From Bacillota bacterium (GTDB lineage Bacteria; Bacillota; Clostridia; Oscillospirales; Ruminococcaceae), in NCBI GenBank assembly GCA_029550985.1, contig JAKPGH010000274.1, forward strand, positions 1 through 8,221: a stretch of DNA of 8,221 nucleotides, written 5' to 3'. This document shows, piece after piece, positions 5,310-8,221 of this stretch. The notes under the pieces are model-generated. The model was not told the origin of the DNA and ran no database searches. It was given only the letters and a program-made list of their open reading frames with translations. The first letter of the stretch is position 1; each line of letters begins with the position of its first letter. The position numbers were made by a program, and so were the translations under genes.

Positions 5310-6710
5310 ATGAAACCAACGGATGGTCTTTATCGTCTGCTGAAAGGCAAAGAGATATTGTTTGTGGGAATCGGCGTAAGCAACCGGGAGCTGATTGCCA
5401 TGATGGCGGACGCCGGTCTTTCGGTCACTGCCTGCGACAGGCGAAGCACCGGGGAACTGGGTCCCGTTTGCGATGAACTGCAAACCAAGGGAGTCCGCTT
5501 GCTGCTGGGGGAAAACTACCCGCAGCAATTTGAAGGGGATGTGTTAATCCGCACCCCCGGCATGTATTTCCATCAGCCTGCTTTGGAGGAATTTCGGGCC
5601 AGGGGGGGCATTGTCACCAGCGAAATGGAGTTGTTCTTCCGCTTTTGCCCCTGCCCCATTATAGCCGTCACGGGAAGCGACGGCAAAACCACCACCACCA
5701 CCCTCATTTCCAAACTGTTGGAAGCGCAGGGATACCGGGTGCATCTGGGAGGCAACATCGGCCGGGCTTTGGTGCCTGAGCTGGACAACATTCGGCCGGA
5801 GGATTTCGCCGCCGTCGAGCTTTCCAGCTTTCAGCTCATATCCATGCGGTGCGCCCCTGCGGTTTCCGTGGTGACCAACGTCACCCCCAACCACCTGGAC
5901 GTCCACCGGAATATGGAGGAGTATATCGAAGCCAAGCGGAACATCTTCCTGCATCAGGACGCCTTCTCCACCACGGTGCTGGGGGCCGACAATCCCACCG
6001 CCGCATCCTTTGCCCCCCAAGTGCGGGGAAGATGCCTGCTCTTTTCCGTCGAGCACCCGGTGGCTCACGGCGCCTATCTGGGCGAGGACGGCATCCTGTA
6101 CCGGGTGAACAACGGGGTGGAAACTCCCCTATTCCATCGGGATGAAATTCGCCTGCCGGGGCTTCACAATGTGGCCAACCTGCTGGCGGCCATCTGCGCC
6201 ACAAGCCAATGGGTGGAACCGGAGACCATCCGCAGGGTGGCCAGGGAGTTTGCGGGGGTGGAGCACCGCATCGAACTGGTGCGCACCCTCAACGGGGTCA
6301 AGTGGTACAACGACAGCATCGCCACCTCCCCCACCCGGTGCATTTCGGGACTGAAAAGCTTCCCCAACAAGGTGATTTTAATTGCGGGAGGCTACGACAA
6401 ACACCTCAGCTACGACCCGCTGGCTCCCTATTTGGTGGAAAAGGTCAAACTGCTGATTTTAACCGGAGCCACTGCGGATAAAATAGAATCGTCGCTGCGC
6501 AACTGCCCTTCCTATCACGGGCAGCCCGAAATTTTGCGGGCTAAGGATCTGGCGGAGGCGGTGGCTTTGGCCCACCGGGCCGCAAAAGAAGGGGATGTGG
6601 TCACCCTCTCTCCCGCCAGCGCCAGCTTTGACTGTTATCCTAACTTCGAAGCAAGGGGCAGGCACTTTAAAGAGCTGGTGGCGGCGCTGGAAGAGTCCAC
6701 ACCCGCTTAA
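5310..6710 (+). CDS. murD: UDP-N-acetylmuramoyl-L-alanine--D-glutamate ligase
   Basis: 466 aa cytoplasmic Mur ligase that adds D-glutamate to UDP-MurNAc-L-Ala with ATP, an essential step of peptidoglycan precursor synthesis. The N-terminal UDP-binding domain begins 'ILFVGIGVSNRELIAMM' (16-32). The ATP P-loop is 'TGSDGKTTTTTL' (121-132, K126). Counterparts of E. coli MurD invariant residues are visible: E170 in 'VELSSFQL', H195 in 'NVTPNHLD', K209 in 'EAKRNIF' (carbamylated lysine), N287 in 'GLHNVAN', H319-R320 in 'FAGVEHRIE', D335 in 'YNDS' and R449 in 'FEARG'. 'LIAGGYDKHL' (357-366) supplies the C-terminal lysine near the substrate. Where E. coli has NDSKAT, this protein has NDSIAT, so the lysine after NDS is replaced by I337. 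It is the first gene of a unit with two M42 peptidase genes 25 nt downstream; no other mur or division gene is in view. Confidence 0.95.
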   Translation: MKPTDGLYRLLKGKEILFVGIGVSNRELIAMMADAGLSVTACDRRSTGELGPVCDELQTKGVRLLLGENYPQQFEGDVLIRTPGMYFHQPALEEFRARGGIVTSEMELFFRFCPCPIIAVTGSDGKTTTTTLISKLLEAQGYRVHLGGNIGRALVPELDNIRPEDFAAVELSSFQLISMRCAPAVSVVTNVTPNHLDVHRNMEEYIEAKRNIFLHQDAFSTTVLGADNPTAASFAPQVRGRCLLFSVEHPVAHGAYLGEDGILYRVNNGVETPLFHRDEIRLPGLHNVANLLAAICATSQWVEPETIRRVAREFAGVEHRIELVRTLNGVKWYNDSIATSPTRCISGLKSFPNKVILIAGGYDKHLSYDPLAPYLVEKVKLLILTGATADKIESSLRNCPSYHGQPEILRAKDLAEAVALAHRAAKEGDVVTLSPASASFDCYPNFEARGRHFKELVAALEESTPA

Positions 6711-6735
6711 TTTAGAAAGGAAATCGTGGGACTGT

Positions 6736-7770
6736 ATGAATCTGGAACAAATACTCCTTGATTTTTCTGCCGTCACGGGCATTGCAGGGAGAGAGGAAGC
6801 CGCCGTAGCGTTGGGCGCCAAGCTGTTGGAGCCTTACGGCAAGGTCAGTGTGCACCCCCAGGGCAGCCTGCTCTGCCGGGTGTGGGAGACCGACCCCGAT
6901 GCTCCACACCTGCTTTTGGACGCCCACATCGACGAAATAGGCTTTATCATCACCGCCATTGAGGAGGACGGCTTTTTGCGGGTGGCGGGCTGCGGCGGCA
7001 TGGACCGCCGGATTTTGATGGCCTCCCCCGTGGTGATATATGGAAAGCAGGGGCCGGTTTACGGTGTCTTCTGCTCCATCCCGCCCCATCTCACCGCCGG
7101 CAGTGAGAAGAAAAACCTCAAAGTCGACGAGATGTATGTGGACATCGGCTGCACCAAGGAACAGGCGGAGCAACTGGTGTTTCCGGGGGACCGCGGCACC
7201 CTTTACGCTTCTTCCCGGAAACTGCTGGGGGATATCGTTTGCGGCAAGGCCTTGGATAACCGGGCGGGCTGCGCGGCCATCCTGTACGCTCTGGAGCTGC
7301 TCAAGGAAGATGCTCCCTGCTGCAATTTGACGGTGCTCTTTTCCTCTCTGGAGGAGGTGGGCGGGCAAGGAGCCAAAACCGCCGCCTATCAAGTCAATCC
7401 CACCCACGCCATTGTGGTGGACGTCAGCTTCGCCCACACTCCCGACGCCCCCCGGGTCAAATGCGGCTTGATGGGGAAAGGCCCCATGATAGGCTTTGCC
7501 CCCATTCTCTCCCATTCCATCTCCCGTAAGCTCTGCGATTTGGCCAAAGAGGAAAACATCCCCTTCCAGACCGAAGTGATGGGAGGCAAAACCGGCACCA
7601 ACGCCGACCAAATTGCCGCCACCCGTTCCGGAGTTGTGACGGGGCTGGTCTCCATCCCTCAAAAATACATGCACACCCCTCTGGAGGCGGTGAGCGTGGC
7701 TGACGTGGAAAACACCGGCCGTCTGGTAGCCGCCTATGTCCGCAGCTTGGGAAGGGAGGAGAAACAATGA
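6736..7770 (+). CDS. M42-family metallo-aminopeptidase (first of a tandem pair)
   Basis: 344 aa, normal for M42 (FrvX/TET/glutamyl aminopeptidase-like) enzymes. These are cytoplasmic dinuclear-metal aminopeptidases that often form 12-subunit tetrahedral particles and trim short peptides. Metal and catalytic residues are all present: H64 and D66 in 'LDAHIDEIGF', D174 in 'KALDNRAG', E206-E207 in 'SLEEVGGQG' (general base and ligand), D229 in 'VVDVSFA' and H313 in 'KYMHTP'. The dimerisation or PDZ-like insert lies at about 75-160. The N-terminus has no signal peptide. ATG 6736 is the only plausible in-frame start, although its AAAGGA site is 14 nt away, longer than usual; translation may lean on read-in from murD, whose stop is 25 nt upstream. 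Specificity (Glu/Asp, Leu or Lys) cannot be read from the sequence. Some old database entries call relatives 'endoglucanase', which is very likely wrong. Confidence 0.92.
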   Translation: MNLEQILLDFSAVTGIAGREEAAVALGAKLLEPYGKVSVHPQGSLLCRVWETDPDAPHLLLDAHIDEIGFIITAIEEDGFLRVAGCGGMDRRILMASPVVIYGKQGPVYGVFCSIPPHLTAGSEKKNLKVDEMYVDIGCTKEQAEQLVFPGDRGTLYASSRKLLGDIVCGKALDNRAGCAAILYALELLKEDAPCCNLTVLFSSLEEVGGQGAKTAAYQVNPTHAIVVDVSFAHTPDAPRVKCGLMGKGPMIGFAPILSHSISRKLCDLAKEENIPFQTEVMGGKTGTNADQIAATRSGVVTGLVSIPQKYMHTPLEAVSVADVENTGRLVAAYVRSLGREEKQ

Positions 7771-8221
7771 CAAGCCTCATCGATTTGATTTGCGAGCTTT
7801 CGGATATTCCCGGAGTTTCCGGCTGGGAAGACCCGGTGCGGGAACGGATTGTCTCGCTGGTGCAGGAGCACTGCGACAGCCTTCACACCGATGCTTTGGG
7901 TAACCTGATCGCCTTTAAGAAGGGGGCGCGGAGGCCTAAGAACAAGCTGCTCCTTTCCGCCCACATGGACGAGGTGGGCTTTATCATCACCCACATTGAG
8001 GAGGACGGCCTGCTGCGCTTTGCCAACGTGGGGGGCATCGACACCCGCGTGGTGGTGGAAAAGGCGGTGGAAGTGGGGCCGAATCGCCTTTACGGCGCGG
8101 TGGGCTCGAAAGCTCTGCACCTTCACACCGAAAAAGAGCGGGAAGAAGTGGCCGATTTGGAAAAGCTCTTCATCGACATTGGAGCCCGCAGCAAGGAGGA
8201 GGCTCTGGAGCACGTCCAACT
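7767..8221 (+). CDS. M42-family metallo-aminopeptidase (second of the pair), 5' part only
   Basis: The first 151 codons are visible; the frame is open to the window edge. It begins 'MTSLIDLICELSDIPGVSGW', typical of M42 N-termini. It has the first metal motif 'LLLSAHMDEVGFIITHIEED' (H66, D68), then 'VGGIDTRVV' and 'LFIDIGARSKEEA', which align with the same regions of the upstream paralogue. The remaining ligands lie outside the window, so activity cannot be judged. The ATG overlaps the upstream stop codon as ATGA (7767-7770). GGGAGGA ends 6 nt before the start, within the end of the upstream gene. This is a strong sign of translational coupling and joint production. The two proteins are clearly related but not recent copies, since they differ at many positions even near the active site. 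Confidence 0.9.
   Translation, partial: MTSLIDLICELSDIPGVSGWEDPVRERIVSLVQEHCDSLHTDALGNLIAFKKGARRPKNKLLLSAHMDEVGFIITHIEEDGLLRFANVGGIDTRVVVEKAVEVGPNRLYGAVGSKALHLHTEKEREEVADLEKLFIDIGARSKEEALEHVQ

Noticed and set aside
6712..7773. Minus-strand open frame of 353 codons opposite the first M42 gene
   Set aside because: The plus strand encodes a complete M42 enzyme with all catalytic residues; the antisense product is low-complexity and unrecognisable.
7734..8219. Minus-strand open frame opposite the second M42 gene
   Set aside because: The plus strand carries a coupled M42 gene with clear motifs; the antisense frame only mirrors it.

Overview
The window reads as chromosomal DNA of a Gram-positive, probably spore-forming Clostridia member; Oscillospirales is my best guess. 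This is inferred from the gene set: a YlmC/YmxH-type PRC-barrel protein, a PF06838 'aluminium resistance/methionine gamma-lyase' protein, a clostridial-style MurD and tandem M42 aminopeptidases. Ribosome binding sites are strong (AGGAGG, GGAGG) and the genes are moderately GC-rich with AT-rich spacers. I see no tRNA, rRNA, CRISPR array, insertion sequence or phage gene.

Left part (1-2702): a two-gene minus-strand operon for envelope acylation. It encodes an MBOAT membrane O-acyltransferase (1252-2628), followed by an exported DHHW/AlgX-like protein (124-1239). It has a good promoter at 2674-2702, a stop codon that overlaps the next ribosome binding site, and a terminator at about 26-56. Together they probably move an acyl group, likely acetyl, across the membrane onto an exported polymer. 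No polymer biosynthesis gene is in view.

Middle part (2731-5202): a small plus-strand YlmC/YmxH-like gene, whose ribosome binding site lies in a predicted hairpin, converges on a minus-strand inorganic pyrophosphatase gene (ppa). A symmetric terminator separates them. Upstream of ppa lies the minus-strand PLP-enzyme gene, with its own terminator and promoter, so these two genes look like separate transcription units.

Right part (5211-8221): from a divergent intergenic region, a plus-strand unit starts with murD (peptidoglycan precursor ligase). It continues with two M42 metallo-aminopeptidase genes; the second overlaps the first by ATGA and runs off the window. The unit pairs cell-wall precursor synthesis with peptide hydrolysis, but a functional link is only suggested by position.

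Most of the window is ordinary core genome. The points most worth a second look are the hairpin over the YlmC/YmxH-like ribosome binding site, the possible operator at the acyltransferase promoter, the unassigned substrate of the MBOAT-DHHW pair, and the tandem M42 paralogues behind murD.
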